Shown in pieces: positions 22,716 through 33,393 of a stretch of 64,000 nt of DNA. Numbering within the stretch: position 1 is the first letter of the stretch; each line of letters begins with the position of its first letter. The translations under genes and the position numbers were made by a program. Origin of the DNA: Nothophaeocryptopus gaeumannii (Eukaryota; Ascomycota; Dothideomycetes; Mycosphaerellales; Mycosphaerellaceae); assembly GCA_031771865.1 (NCBI GenBank), contig JASISA010000022.1, forward strand, positions 682,001-746,000, read 5' to 3'. The notes below the pieces were generated by a model. It worked only from the letters and a program-made list of their open reading frames with translations. It was not told the DNA's origin and did no database searches.

Positions 22716-23801
22716 ATGTCCGCCTTCACCAAGAACTCGCGCCGAGTTCGCTTCGAGTTGACGCTGCGCGTCCTGGACCTCAACAACGTTCCTCTTGTAA
22801 CCGGCACCTCGTTCATCAAGTGGCACTTGCCTGCCTCGACCGCCGCCGAGCACCGCGGGCGAACGAACAAATGCGCCATCCGCGATCATCGAGTACAGTA
22901 CAGTTACGAAAAGGCAACCACGATTCGCCTCACGGTTGGCAAAGATGGTTGGCTGCAGGAATCCCTGATACACTTGGAGGTCCTGCAAGAGTACTCCTCT
23001 GGCGGACGCGGGGAGCGTATAAAACTGGGTCATGTTGCTCTCAACCTGGCCGAATACGTTGACCCGGCCCTGGATCTCCCTTCAAGCCCTGGCGCGCAGG
23101 CGCAGAGAGAAGATTCGGAGGAAATGGGAATCACGCGGAGATATTTGATGCAGGAATCCAAGATCAATTCCACGTTGAAGATTGGCATCCATATGCGCCA
23201 TATAGAAGGGACGAAAGACTACTACGCCCCACCCTTGCGCACCGCACCCGTTTTTGGCGGCATCGCAGGCATCATCTCTTCTTCCGAGCCGGCAAGCACG
23301 ACGCATGGTGTCGCTTCGCATACGAATCCAGACGACCCGAACGATGCTGCTCCGACAAACGTTCCCAATTTCAGCATCAATAACAAGGAAATGGGCGAAA
23401 TGCAGGACATGTACCGCAGAACCCTGGCGGCATTCTGGTCATCGCAACCTGGCGAGTTGAAAGCCGACGAATGCATAGAAGACATCTTTGTCGGAGGAGA
23501 TGGATGGGGCAAAGGTGGAAGACCAACGACGAACAGCGGGCAGGGCGGGAGTCAGCCTGGTAGCGGAGCCAGTACGCCCAACCCGGACGGTGGCATTGTT
23601 TCAAGAGAAGGAAGCTCCGCGAAGGGTGGCGAGGGAATGAGAAACATGCTACGAGACCATCAGAGGAAGTTCTCTGGCGGACATGGGCATGGACCTCATA
23701 GACGGGATAAGAGCCTGAGAAAGGGGCCAGGAGAGTTGGATGAGATGGATGTGAGGGAAGATTTGGTGAGTTGGCAAATTGGGACCACAGCACATTCATG
23801 A
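22716..23801 (+). CDS. NT-C2 domain protein (EEIG1/EHBP1-type)
   Basis: This single-exon gene encodes 361 residues. The amino-terminal 160 residues form an NT-C2 domain, the membrane-associating C2 variant first named in EEIG1 and EHBP1. Hallmarks are RRVRFELTLRVLDLNNVPLV at the start, a single SFIKWHLP strand, HRVQYSYEKATTIRLTV, and LGHVALNLAEYVD followed by RYLMQESKINSTLKIGIHM. The rest is low complexity: Gly/Ser-rich from about 255 to 305, then basic His/Arg/Lys and an acidic end. Fungal members of this group are mostly uncharacterised; membrane or actin-linked trafficking is inferred by analogy only. A GTGAGT near the end (23766) followed by CAACAG and TAA would allow an alternative ending after REDL, but the unspliced ending reads naturally. 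Confidence 0.85.
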   Translation: MSAFTKNSRRVRFELTLRVLDLNNVPLVTGTSFIKWHLPASTAAEHRGRTNKCAIRDHRVQYSYEKATTIRLTVGKDGWLQESLIHLEVLQEYSSGGRGERIKLGHVALNLAEYVDPALDLPSSPGAQAQREDSEEMGITRRYLMQESKINSTLKIGIHMRHIEGTKDYYAPPLRTAPVFGGIAGIISSSEPASTTHGVASHTNPDDPNDAAPTNVPNFSINNKEMGEMQDMYRRTLAAFWSSQPGELKADECIEDIFVGGDGWGKGGRPTTNSGQGGSQPGSGASTPNPDGGIVSREGSSAKGGEGMRNMLRDHQRKFSGGHGHGPHRRDKSLRKGPGELDEMDVREDLVSWQIGTTAHS

Positions 23802-23987
23802 CAACAGTAAATGCGACCTCATGAATACTTTTCTTCTAACGCGCGGATCGAATACCGGATGCCGCTTGTTCACAGCATCTGGAATGGCACCACTTTTAAT
23901 TTGGCGCAAAAGCACTGAAAGGGGATGGCTTGATTCTCACAGCACATCTCGTCTTGACTTGTCATTGCCTATGTTCTACGATTCTCC

Positions 23988-24873
23988 CTATTGCCTGTCC
24001 AGCTCCGGGTAGTGCCTGAAGACACCCATGCTGTACGGCTTCCTTCTATCACTCTTGAGGTACTCTTTGATTCCCCCCTCTTCTTTCACGCTCTCGTAGA
24101 ACGTTTCCAATAGATCAGAAAACTCCTCCTTCCTAGCCTTCAATTCATTTGGAAAAGCAAAGAACATTCCATCCAGCACCTGCCAGACGGTCAGGTCGGC
24201 ATATGTCAATTTACTCCCAACCAGATACTTCAGCTTCCCAGCGTCCGCGTTCCACTTCAGCTGCCTCTCGAAGTAGCCCAAGAATTTTGGAATGCGGTTC
24301 TCCCTCACATCCTTGGCCTTCTTCAAGGACTCGCTCTTCATTTGCTCGTAGTACATGGCAACGGAGATTGGATGATGAGTGTCGTGAATCTCGTTATTCA
24401 AATCCAAAGCAGTCAATGCCAACTGCTGCACATAATATCTCTCGGCCTCGCCTTCGTCACCCTCGGCCACCAGCCCCAATCTCTCCCCAAGATATATGAG
24501 GATATTGGGGGTTTGACTAATCACCAATGCTGAACCGTTCTTCCCCGCCCCAGGCACGCGAAGAGCGGGTGGGCTGAACACGGGTGGGTTACCATCTGCC
24601 GATTCCGGGCTTTGCGACATGCAGATTTTCTGAACGGTCGAGTACCCGCCACCTTTGTCCTCGTTGGCGATATCGGTGCATTCGACGCCTGAGGCCTCGA
24701 ATGCTAGACGAACGAATTCGCCCTACAAAGCAAAGGGCAGAAGGTCAACGTGTGTGTCTCAGACATGGGATGCTTTACGGCCTTTAGTTTCTTACCCGGC
24801 TAGGGATTCCCGGGTGATAGAGTAGTTCGTATTTGGGGTGACTGCGTTGCTTCTTGGAAGGTTGCTGCGCCAT
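23988..24873 (-). CDS. Glutathione S-transferase-like protein
   Basis: Two exons on the minus strand (24796-24873 and 23988-24722) encode 270 residues; the 73-nt intron runs GTAAGA to TTGTAG. After a short basic lead, HPKYELLYHPGIPSRGEFVRLAFEA has the thioredoxin-fold GST amino-terminal pattern. The second strand-helix part (ALVISQTPNILIYLGERLGL) carries the conserved cis-Pro and Ser/Thr region near ISQTPNI. The all-helical carboxy domain (about 105-265) contains YLVGSKLTYADLTVWQVLDGM, the family N-capping motif region with the buried Asp. Conjugation of glutathione to electrophiles is the family activity; the specific substrate is unknown. The first exon is short but provides the natural beginning of the fold, so translation from 24620 alone would be truncated. 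Confidence 0.87.
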
Positions 24874-25917
24874 GTTGGTAGACGTAGAGGCTGGCCTTGG
24901 CCGAGAGGTGGCAGTGAGGGTGTCGAACGTGGCGAATGCGGATTTGTCGTGAAGATTGCTTGGTTGAGAAAAAGGGTTGCGTGGCTGTGTATTGAACTTA
25001 GGTCAGTATTACAGCCAAGTACGATGTCAGTGAGGGTGAGTACGTACACTTCGAATCGTTGTTGCCACTCGTCTTGTCGCGGAAAGCGAAAGTGACATAC
25101 GCTCGCAGTCGATTGTCTGATTAAATGTACATCTTGACGACAGCTCACTCGTTCCTGAACTGTACCTGACGTAGAAAGCTCCACCATGGTCGTTTAGTAA
25201 AATCCGCTCTGCCACCCCTGCCATCTTACCTAACCGTATGGAATCACTATCACGTGTAAGTGGATAGGGCGGCATTCCTACCGCTATCGCAAGCCCATCC
25301 ATGTCCCAGGAAGATGACGGCAGATGGCCGAAGACACATTCTCATAACCCGGCCTCTCAGTTGTATGACAGCTCTTGGCTATCGAGCTGCAAGCTCACGA
25401 GGCTGGCACTTGCGTATTGCTGACAGCAAGCTATATGAGCGCTTAATTGAAGGCCTGGTCTGATCGGAATGCACTCTAGCATATGCGGTAGCGTCTGAGA
25501 GGGCGGTGTGCTTGACAGGCTGGGAAAGAAGAGTATGAATAGACATTCCAATGTCATTACAATCGTTACTGTTAGTCTATTTAGCGAACACCATGATCAT
25601 GGCTTCTTTTCCATAAAGCCGTTCCAATGCTTGCGTGACCCGTCAAACCATATTTCAAACCTGACAGGTGCCAGCTCCTCAAAGGACTGCTTGCCTCCCC
25701 TTCCAAGAACAAAATCTCACTTCCCGTTGCAGAAGATTGTTGAGACATGCTGGCCCAACGCTGATAAGCGCTCACATTGGAGCCGCCTCGCGAGCTGGGT
25801 ATATAGACATAAAAATGAATCACGATGCGTCAAACGTCCACTCATACTGTGCATGTGCTGTTATGCCATCCTTTGTTGAAATCGAATAACTCCTGAAATA
25901 ATGCAGTCTGCGTGTCT
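24874..25917. other. Intergenic
   Basis: About 1 kb between the GST-like and J-domain genes, both on the minus strand. No frame longer than about 130 codons and none with protein-like composition. It should hold the GST promoter and the J-protein 3' end. Confidence 0.45.
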
Positions 25918-27900
25918 TTAGGCACGAACCCCGACTGGATGATTGCCGCTGCCAGTACGGCTGACACTCGGCCTTTCAGCCTCACGCGTGCTGTAGGCGT
26001 TGTGTCCTGATGCGAATCTGAGATGCTCAGGGCGCGTTTGCTTCTGATGTCTGAAGCTCGGTTCTTCGGAAGGTGGGGCGTAAGGGCCGTTTCGTTGACG
26101 TGGCGACCCAGACTGCGGAGGCACCTCGCCGTACAGATAGCCAGGATCACGCGGCGAAGGCTCTCTGCTAACGGGTGGCCAAGCAGCTCTCTCAACTCCT
26201 TCGCCGGGCTTGTACACGTAACTCGTGCTAGTCGTGCGTGGAAGCGGTGGCGGTGGCTGAGGTGAGGCCTGAGCATACCTGGCAGAGTTGCTGCGTTGAG
26301 TAGTCGCCCGAGGATCCCGGGTCTCTCTAGCCTCTCGAGGGGTTTCTCGTGGCATCTCCCGTGTTTCACGCATTTCGCGAGTGCGCGAGGTAGGTTCACG
26401 GAGCCTCTCGTCCGGTGATGGGCTGCTGGTGACCTTCCGAGTGTATTGAGGGCGCTCTGAGCGTCCAGCACGCTCTCGTTCTGATCGCTCTTTGAGACCA
26501 GGCTCACGAACCTCGGTGCGGTAGCCATCTGGAGTTGCATATTCACCATCGTCAGCGTACTGACGGCCATACCGATACTGATTGGCGAATGGATCCCGGT
26601 ACTCAGGAGCAGCTGCTGAAGCTGGATTCGGCTCGTTGACTTCAGTCGTACGAAGATTAGTTGGCTTCGGTGGCGACGTATTCTCGGTGCGACGTGGGAC
26701 CTCCAGAGGCGTGGTCTCTGCGCGTCTCATCTTTGGAATCGGTAGCGGATCTGACTCTGGCTGCAAAGATGCTGCCCGTGGCTTCTCCGCAGGAACGTGA
26801 ATATCGGCCGGTGAGGATTTCGCCGTATGTAACGGGGGAGGCCTGCGCTCTTCGACGATCTTCTCCTCACTCGACATCCTTTCTGAAGTGCGAGAAGGTG
26901 TCTTACGCAAGTCTTTGCTGGAAGCCTTCGTCTCCTTACCTAGCTTGGTAGAGGAGCGTCGTACTGCTGCTGGACGACCGTCGGCACGCCTAATAAATTC
27001 CTTGGACGATCCCATGCGGACTGGTGAAGGTCGGCGCTCGGGCTCAGATCTATCACGACCACCACCACGCGAAGACATGATGTGAGCTCTCGCCGCACCG
27101 TCTGCTGCAAACATCTTGCGCGTACGGTCGTCATAATAGCCTTGTTCGGCTTCTCTTCGCTGTCGCTCTGCATGTGCGTAATAGGCCTCTCGTGCCTTGC
27201 GAGCTTCGTCTTCTTCGCGCATTCGCCTGTATCTCCGTTCGTACTCATCAGTTTCGCTCTCCGATTCCTCTTCGTCCTCCGCATAGGAATTGTACTTGCG
27301 TTCTCGTTCTTTCCTTGCGTCTCTCTCTGCCTCTCTGGTCTTCTCTTTTCGCCGTTCTCGTTCGCTCTCCTTGGTACTCCGTGATGATGGTTTTGGCTTC
27401 TCCTTCGGTTCTCGTGCAGAGCGTCTGGCATTCCGCTCAGTGCGCTCGTACTCTGGCTCCTTGCGTGCAGTAGATCGGGGCTGAGAGTCGAAGTAATCTG
27501 CGTAGGAGGGCCTGCGCTCTTCAAATTGAGGCGCGACCCGGGGATCTGGGCCACGGGAGGCATTCGCTCCTCCTCGAGTTGCTTCTCGGTATGGCGACGA
27601 TCGAACATCCGCACCACCTCTTCCACCGGCGGCCCTGCTGGCCAACTGCTCTTTCTTCAACTCGGCAAATCGCACTTGCGCGTCATACCGCTCTCTTCGG
27701 GCGTCATCGATGAGGATCTCGTAGGCGCTCTGAATTTTATGGAACTTGTCCGAGGCGTTCTCTTTCTCCTTGGGATCGGTGACCTTGTCGGGATGGCACT
27801 TGAGGACCAGCTTGCGATGGGCGGTCTTGATGACTGCCGAGGTCGCGTCTTTGGCGACTCCCAAGGCTTCGTATGGGTCAGGCGGTAAAGGACTGCCCAT
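25918..27900 (-). CDS. J-domain (DnaJ) protein with Arg/Glu-rich tail
   Basis: This intronless gene encodes 660 residues. A J domain occupies residues 9-75 (DPYEALGVAKDAT, then HPD at 36-38, then KFHKIQSAYEILIDDARRERYD), so the protein should stimulate an Hsp70 ATPase. The remaining 580 residues lack Cys-rich or client-binding DnaJ domains and are dominated by Arg, Glu, Ser and Pro. They include a strongly charged Arg/Glu-repeat region (about 140-270) likely to form a long single helix, and a disordered tail rich in Arg-Glu-Pro-Ser repeats. This makes it a class C J protein of unknown partner. Nuclear or RNA-linked roles are suggested by composition only. The ATG at 27900 directly precedes the J domain, so the start is secure. 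Confidence 0.85.
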   Translation of the reverse strand: MGSPLPPDPYEALGVAKDATSAVIKTAHRKLVLKCHPDKVTDPKEKENASDKFHKIQSAYEILIDDARRERYDAQVRFAELKKEQLASRAAGGRGGADVRSSPYREATRGGANASRGPDPRVAPQFEERRPSYADYFDSQPRSTARKEPEYERTERNARRSAREPKEKPKPSSRSTKESERERRKEKTREAERDARKERERKYNSYAEDEEESESETDEYERRYRRMREEDEARKAREAYYAHAERQRREAEQGYYDDRTRKMFAADGAARAHIMSSRGGGRDRSEPERRPSPVRMGSSKEFIRRADGRPAAVRRSSTKLGKETKASSKDLRKTPSRTSERMSSEEKIVEERRPPPLHTAKSSPADIHVPAEKPRAASLQPESDPLPIPKMRRAETTPLEVPRRTENTSPPKPTNLRTTEVNEPNPASAAAPEYRDPFANQYRYGRQYADDGEYATPDGYRTEVREPGLKERSERERAGRSERPQYTRKVTSSPSPDERLREPTSRTREMRETREMPRETPREARETRDPRATTQRSNSARYAQASPQPPPPLPRTTSTSYVYKPGEGVERAAWPPVSREPSPRDPGYLYGEVPPQSGSPRQRNGPYAPPSEEPSFRHQKQTRPEHLRFASGHNAYSTREAERPSVSRTGSGNHPVGVRA

Positions 27901-29864
27901 GGTGGAGCCGTGACAGGCAAGGACCGGTCAAAGTGACCGGTGCTAACGTCGCAAAATGGTGGGTAGTGTCGTGGTGAAGGCTGCGCTGACCGGTGAAGAC
28001 AGGCGGCCGGCTGAGGTGAGGTGAGGTTTCGGGTGAGATGAAGTGGGCGTTATGGTGGGCCGGGTGGATTTGTGTCGTGTAGTCAGACGGCGTGAGCCCT
28101 CAAGCGGCAGGTCAGACCAGGCCAGGCACAAGACGATAGTAATAAAGGCCTAGTGAGGGCGGCTGCGAATTTGCTAAGCCGCAGTGATAGGCAGGAGGCG
28201 TATGCGTATGAAGAGCGTATGTAGAGCGCTGCAGGTCGGAGTTCTGTGAAGGTGCCTTCTGCGCAGACGGCAGAGCGAAGAGCGAAGAGCGGCGCTGTCG
28301 GGACCAAGCCACGGGACCAAGCCAAGGGACGATGCAGCTGGCGGTAGGTTGAGCGTCGGCCGCTTGGCTGCGAGTCGCGATGACGTCTGGTCCAACTCAA
28401 GAACAACAAGCTACATGTATGTAATGAGGCAGTAGTGTGAGCGGTAGTGCAATGTCGTCCGGGCCGGGCCTGTGTGTCTGTTGTTAGGTGGGTGTGGGTG
28501 ATGAGCGCGTTGTCAGTGGGCTGCTCTGCGCTACAGCAATACTAAGAAGGTAGTAACACGCACTGCACTGCACGGACGGCGGCGCGAGGAAGAAAGCGAG
28601 AAGCTGGGATGCCCTGTTCTCAACCTTGTGTCCAAGAAGCAATGCAAGCAATCACAGCAGAGTGAGCCAGGCGAGAGTGGCCCCCAGCAAGCACGTAGCC
28701 ATCACTCGCTGGAGCTTGCTGGCGCCGCGGGCGCTGTCAGTCACCAAAGCAGTTTAAGTAGTGTGTAGTGTATGGAGTATATCCCGCATCCCATCTCTGA
28801 TTGATCGCAGTTGCAGTAGTCCTGCATTCAAGGATATGTGGTTGGCTACTAACATCCCTCACCGAAGACCGCCAGTAGGAGGAGAGCCGGAGGGGTCCGC
28901 ATCCCATGGCCTCCTGCACTCCAGCAAGCATGGTATGAACGCACACGCTCATGGAAAAGACAACAGTGCATCGAATCGAATCATCGCGTGTGCCTCAGTT
29001 CAGCCCTGACAGATCGTCTGCTCATCAAATTTGGGTTGTGATTGGCCGTGAAACAACTCAAAGCGCTTCAAAATGCCACCGGCGCCTATCAATGGATTGA
29101 AGCTGTCCTCCCGCTTCCAAAACAGCACCACTCAAGAATGGAGCTGACAGAGCATGTGGCCTCTGCCGACATTCCTTCCCTTAGCCAAGGTTGTAGCAGA
29201 AACATTCGCTACACACTTCCGTGCGAGGCCACTGTTGCCACTCTTGAGGCTCCGGCCGGAGTGGGAGGGATGAACGTCGTGCCGATCATAGCACCGCGAA
29301 GCGATTCAGCGTCATACATATGCCAACCCAGGGGCGTCCAATAGACAACCAAAGAGAAGGCCATCGTTTCGGAGTGCGCATGTGAACAGCGATGAGTGCC
29401 CATCGGCACAGCTACCTAGGCAAAGGACCACCCGTACAAGGTCAATTCTGGAGGCTCTGAATCAAGCAGAAGAGGGGAGATCTTGCATCTCGCAAACGCC
29501 GCGTTAGGTATCCATATAGCTCCACGGACCAGTCACGCAGACATCGTCATTATTGTGTTGCGCCTGCCGCGTGAGCTGCTGCTTCGGTGCAACACACATC
29601 TCATCACGTGTAACGATCAACAGGTTCACAGGTCGAAAACGCCGAGCATTCATTATCGTTCCTGAAAACAACCCAGTTGTGGATACGAACTCCACGTTTG
29701 ACAGCGCAGAGTTGGACATAATCGTTAATGATTGACAATGATTATGTCGATGGATCAACCTCAGCTCCAATGATGCGACGTCCCTCGCGGCGGAAGTTCT
29801 GCAGCGGTGAAGTGAGATAAGCGTCAGTCAAACTGGTCGCGTAATGATGCATCCTTCTGCATAC
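27901..29864. other. Intergenic, about 2 kb
   Basis: The region lies upstream of the J-protein gene and downstream of the metallophosphoesterase-like gene (both minus). It contains a 13-bp direct duplication at 28300-28325 (GGGACCAAGCCA units). No coding frame or RNA gene is supported. Confidence 0.45.
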
Positions 29865-30770
29865 CTACGAACTTGTTCGCACATCAACCGAACCCGGAAA
29901 CGCACGCTCTTCGCTGCCTTGCACTTCTACCGGCAGTAATACGTCGACTACGATGGGTTTGTTGAACACCTTCGGCCCTCGGCCGTAGGAAGTAGCCCTG
30001 ATACTGGCATTCACGACAGCAGTTTGCTGGCCCGCTGCCACCGGCGAGGCTGCTTGACGTCCGGCTTTGGTTGCCAGATTCAGAAGGGACATTTTCTTGT
30101 TACCGATGCCCGGATCCGACCAGGGGGAAACGTTTTGAACAGCTCCTTTTGTATCGTCCCATCCGAGTACAACCGCACCTCTTCCTTCGTGACAATGGCC
30201 GCAGCAAGACAACAGTGGTTTCACTCTCGCCAAAGCCTTGGTCAATGCCTCGCAGCCTCCCTCTGTCCAATGAGCAGAAGCATCACAATGTCCAGCGGGA
30301 GGAGTGTGCGTGATAAGAATGTCAGTATCATCCGGCACATCCTTCCACATGGCTTCACCTTTATGTGCCGGGTACTGAAAAGCCCAATTCTGTTTGCCAC
30401 GGTCTGGTGAATACGGTGAGCCAAAGATACGCAGCGACACGCCTTTCTCTGGGAAACGTATCACTGCATCGGAATGTTGCAGATACACGAAGCTCGGGTC
30501 AGATGCCACGAGCTTTCTGCACTCTTCCGTCTCCTCAACGGCAGGAACCACAGTCCATCCGGTCTCGTGCTTCGGAGCGTACTCAGTGTCCAGCGATAAA
30601 TCATGATTGCCTGCAACAATGACTTTAGCCGCAAATTCTGCCTTCGAGATCCAAGACACCGCTTTTCGGATTTCGTTCAAGGAGCCTTGGTTTGTAAGGT
30701 CGCCGGCATGGATTAGAAGTGGAAAAGGGTCCTCAAAGGACGGTGTCAAACGAACATGGACTACAGACAT
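29865..30770 (-). CDS. Metallophosphoesterase-like protein, first motif incomplete
   Basis: The reading frame from ATG 30770 gives 301 residues of the calcineurin-like metallophosphoesterase superfamily. Metal-binding motifs visible are HAGDL (Asp24), AGNHDLSLD (Asn55-His56-Asp57), ITHTPPAGHCD (His near 174) and CCGHCHEGRG near 211. Fungal members usually begin with a strand ending in SDTH, whose Asp and His bind the first metal. Here the frame starts MSVVHVRLTPSFEDPF, so the aligned tetrapeptide is SVVH: the His is kept and the Asp is missing. Either a short upstream exon supplies the Asp (a TAG acceptor-like site precedes the His codon) or the protein is altered. I found no clear SDTH codons in the 150 bases upstream. 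That upstream DNA is coding for the opposite-strand gene. Substrate unknown. Confidence 0.7.
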   Translation of the reverse strand: MSVVHVRLTPSFEDPFPLLIHAGDLTNQGSLNEIRKAVSWISKAEFAAKVIVAGNHDLSLDTEYAPKHETGWTVVPAVEETEECRKLVASDPSFVYLQHSDAVIRFPEKGVSLRIFGSPYSPDRGKQNWAFQYPAHKGEAMWKDVPDDTDILITHTPPAGHCDASAHWTEGGCEALTKALARVKPLLSCCGHCHEGRGAVVLGWDDTKGAVQNVSPWSDPGIGNKKMSLLNLATKAGRQAASPVAAGQQTAVVNASIRATSYGRGPKVFNKPIVVDVLLPVEVQGSEERAFPGSVDVRTSS

Positions 30771-32992
30771 GAAGACGGTGCTACACCTGCTCGACTCTGA
30801 ACATAATCTCTCCGACGCAGACCTCGCCGAACACTTCAGCGTCGTCTTCGACCATCTCCTCGAACAATGGCAGACAAACTCAGCGAGACTGCAACATTTG
30901 ATCAAGGCTCAAATGCGGGAACGTAATCAACAAAGGTCGAAGATCTGGATTCGAATCTCCGCTGCTCCTACTACTCGCGCAGAAGGAGCGCGTCGTGATG
31001 CGTTAAGGCAAAAGATTCGCATCGTCATTCGTAATGCAGACCCGCAATCTGGCTTTGCTTCACAATCACAAAAGAGCCTTTTGCCGCCGATGCAGCCACC
31101 GCGGACGCCAGAAGCAACGACCGCTGTTGAAGAGCCCGATCTGTGGCAGCAAGATGAACTCTCAAGGCTACTCTCTCCGCCACGAAGCGTGCACACGCAT
31201 CCATCTGTGACAACACCAAAGGTGCGCGTCAGTCGAAACAGCAAGGCGGCATTGACGACTCCAGTGACGACGCCACGTCGTGGCTGCCGCTCGTTAGCAT
31301 CAGACCCATCTGTCCCAAAAAGGCCTTCGTGGGCCGAGCGAACTCTTGTCTCTGATCAAGACAATTTGAAGAGAGCGAGTGGACCTGCGTTGCCGCCATC
31401 GAAGCGACGACGCACCGTAGCAGACACGACTTCGCAGATGCCCGCCTTTTCTGCGCGTTCCACTGGCCTCGCTATTTTTGAGACTGGATCGTCACATACT
31501 CGGCGAAATCTGCGATCGTTCGACTACGATGAAGAGCTTGAGTCGGAGACCGCATCACAGCCAAAGGCTGTTTCTGCCACTGCGATGGTTATGATTCCCC
31601 GTTACATCCTTCCAACGACACCATCAAAGGCCATCCGCACGTCTCGACCAGCGACTGAGAAGTTCGCGTATACAAGACCGGACGGAAAGACGCTTATGCT
31701 TGGGGCAAAGAACTTTGCATTGGTCAACAAGCCATTCCGACCTGTCTTGGAGCAAGTGGCTCGTCCACCTATCCCCGGAGTTTTGTTCAGGTAAGCGTGC
31801 CCACATATTGTCATTTGCAGGTCTGACCATTTCAAAAAGGTATTGGAACGAGGTCATGCCTTGCGATCATAACTCTACAGACGGATTTTGGGCTCGAAAG
31901 TACTACAAAGAGAGTGTATATCCACTGAAGCCACCGAAGCCGGAGGATATTGATCCCACGGACATCAAAAATCATATCAACAAGGATCTTGTCCGCACAC
32001 CCTTTATCAGTACTACGAGTAGCCTCATCTGGATCTTGCGCAAGGCCGTCAGAGTTATGACGGATGAATGCCACAAGAGCCCTCGCCTTTCAATAATCAG
32101 CACACAGCAGATGGATCAGCAAGCCATCTTGTGGGTCCCACCGTTTCATCGAGCTACGAAGGCTAAGGTGCCATATGACAAAGGCGCACAGCACTACGGC
32201 GGCACTTTCGAATACCTCGTGTGGCGTGACATTCCTAAGAAGGCCATTGTGCACACGATACACCTGGGAGACATCAATACTCTCTGCTCCGAGGTGCCTA
32301 CGCTGCGAGGCTTACTACGATTGCGGAGAATCTCCGTTGGTGTCTTCCAGACGATGCGCAAGGAGCTCAAAGCCGACAAGCTTGCCCTTAATCGCTGCAG
32401 CGTCACCGCCATCGCTAGACTGGCCAACTTCCTCGGTATCACGGTCAATTCACCATTCGCGCACGTCTCTGCTATAGTCTTCGAAGTCGTCCAGGGCTGG
32501 TCGCTCCACATCACTTATCGAGATGAACGTCAATGGCAAGAACTAGCACAAGACTTCCTCAACGCTCTTGCGAACGGTAATACGGGAGCTCTGGACCTCA
32601 GACAGCAACAACTTCTCAAGCATGCTTTTCTGGACGCCGTGTTCTGGGCTTGCGGAGCCGAAAACCCCAAGTTCTCAAAAGAAAATGCCGAAAAAACCAA
32701 GCGCAAGGCCTCTTCTCTAGGTCTATCGAATCCTGCTGAAATCATCGCCCACGAACTTGAAGGGATCAAGATGGCATTGTACATGGATGCGAAAGCACAG
32801 ACCCGCCGAATTAATAATTACCATTCTGGGCTTTTGGCCATTGCAGCTGCTACGGACGAAGATGCCGACGACGATAACAGCGGCACCGATGAAGTCGAGC
32901 AGCCGGCGCTCCAAGACTCACCAATGGCTGATGAAGGAGAAGATGATGATGTGATCACCTACGAGTTTGGTGACGATGGTCTCGTCACTTGA
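30769..32992 (+). CDS. DUF7587-type fungal protein
   Basis: Exons 30769-31790 and 31840-32992 encode 724 residues; the 49-nt intron has GTAAGC and a TCTGAC branch. The first 35 residues (MKTVLHLLDSEHNLSDADLAEHF) form a short helical domain typical of this fungal group. Residues 60-320 are basic, Ser/Thr/Pro-rich and probably disordered, with a SKRRRT nuclear-localisation-like cluster. From about 335 (GVLFRYWNE, then GFWARKYY) to about 490 lies what I recognise as the DUF7587 region, including RTPFISTTSS and VHTIHLGDI. A helical carboxy region contains a BRCT-unrelated HAFLDAVFWACGAENPKF segment. The tail is acidic. The biochemical role is not known. The start codon overlaps the start codon predicted for the opposite-strand metallophosphoesterase. 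The in-frame extension back to 30607 is antisense to that gene and is not called. Confidence 0.8.
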
Positions 32993-33393
32993 GAAGACAA
33001 CGAGGCAGGGGATCTGAGAAACGCGGATGAAGGGCAGAACGACGTACAGAGAGAGCAGCGTCTAGGGCCAAGGTGGAGACTAAACATGAATTAAACCGGG
33101 GAAGGCGAAGGCGCTTGGTACAGGAGGCGTTCAGGCTTGATCCTTCGGTATGGATAGCACTACTGGCCAGAGGTCCTTAATAATTCAACGAGTCGAACGA
33201 TGCGTGCGCCAGGTAGGACTAGATATCGTGTAATACACAGTCGTTTCTGTCCAACGACTGGATTTCTTGCGTTGTGCCGAGACCAGCTTTGCAATATGCT
33301 ATTAGTACACAGTTTACTTTCAGCGAACCCAATGTTTGTCGCTATGCCATTCCCAAATCTCGCGCTCCAAAGCAAATAGCACTCCACGGTCGT
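32993..33393. other. Convergent spacer
   Basis: About 400 bases between the converging DUF7587-type gene and SPT5; presumably both 3' untranslated regions. Nothing else seen. Confidence 0.5.

Noticed and set aside
26940..27626. 228-codon minus-strand frame
   Set aside because: Out-of-frame shadow of the Arg/Glu-rich part of the J-domain gene.
30607..30768. Upstream in-frame extension of the DUF7587-type gene
   Set aside because: Antisense to the conserved metal-binding region of the phosphoesterase; the ATG at 30769 gives the natural start.
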